NCBI GenBank assembly: GCA_002342545.1
Contig: DDQE01000051.1
Coordinates: 1 to 13,724, forward strand
DNA: 13,724 bases
Source of the DNA: Caryophanales bacterium UBA2450
GTDB lineage: Bacteria > Bacillota_I > Bacilli_A > RFN20 > CAG-826
Reading direction: 5' to 3'
Below the pieces are notes generated by a model. It had not been told where the DNA came from and made no database searches. It was given only the letters and a program-made list of their open reading frames with translations. Every line of letters begins with the position of its first letter. The stretch's first letter is position 1. Of the stretch, positions 13,685-13,724 are shown piece by piece. A program made the translations under genes and the position numbers.

Positions 13685-13724
13685 ATTTATAAAGGAAAAA
13701 TTATATAAAAATTAACTAGAAATT

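Overview
The window is AT-rich and tightly packed, with 13 convincing protein genes, mostly short intergenic gaps and hairpin/T-run terminators. Stop codons are TAA (11) or TAG (2), and tryptophan is read from TGG, so the standard bacterial code fits. AT richness, mixed Shine-Dalgarno usage, InlB-like repeat surface proteins and LytS-type signalling suggest a low-GC Firmicute of the Bacilli/Erysipelotrichia/Mollicutes-related kind, probably host-associated. This lineage assignment is inference; no rRNA or marker tree is available here. No rRNA, tRNA, CRISPR array or complete insertion sequence was seen.

Region 1 (1-2220) looks accessory. It starts with a nested inverted-repeat element (about 14-110). 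Next comes an ORF6N (phage antirepressor-type) protein with a PLD-like C-terminus, then a group of GTCG...CGAC palindromes, then an unusual fusion of an XRE helix-turn-helix to a Vat/CatB-type hexapeptide acetyltransferase. A GC-richer stretch of about 100 bp with no clear function follows. A long near-perfect palindrome also lies inside the ORF6N coding sequence.

Region 2 (2240-7252) concerns the cell surface and signalling. A 769-residue secreted protein with InlB-like repeats ends in a membrane anchor and has its own extended -10 promoter and two candidate terminators. A small three-helix membrane protein, a LytS-type histidine kinase and a response regulator follow as a likely operon. The regulator's output domain resembles the SARP winged helix rather than LytTR.

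Region 3 (7232-9959, minus strand) holds an alkaline-phosphatase-superfamily phosphodiesterase and, upstream of it, a flavoprotein that closely resembles bacterial polyunsaturated fatty acid (linoleate) isomerase. Each has its own promoter, and a strong terminator separates them.

Region 4 (9979-13724) is core-like. It has a small membrane protein paired with a Nudix hydrolase, a convergent membrane-anchored alpha/beta hydrolase, and glyA (serine hydroxymethyltransferase) followed by a four-helix membrane protein and a terminator.

The most interesting points are the XRE-acetyltransferase fusion with its palindromes, the palindrome inside the ORF6N gene, the fatty acid isomerase homologue, the LytS/SARP-like two-component pair, and several genes that look leaderless. 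I found no complete, unmistakable new defence or mobile system; the first 2.2 kb is the best place to look for one.
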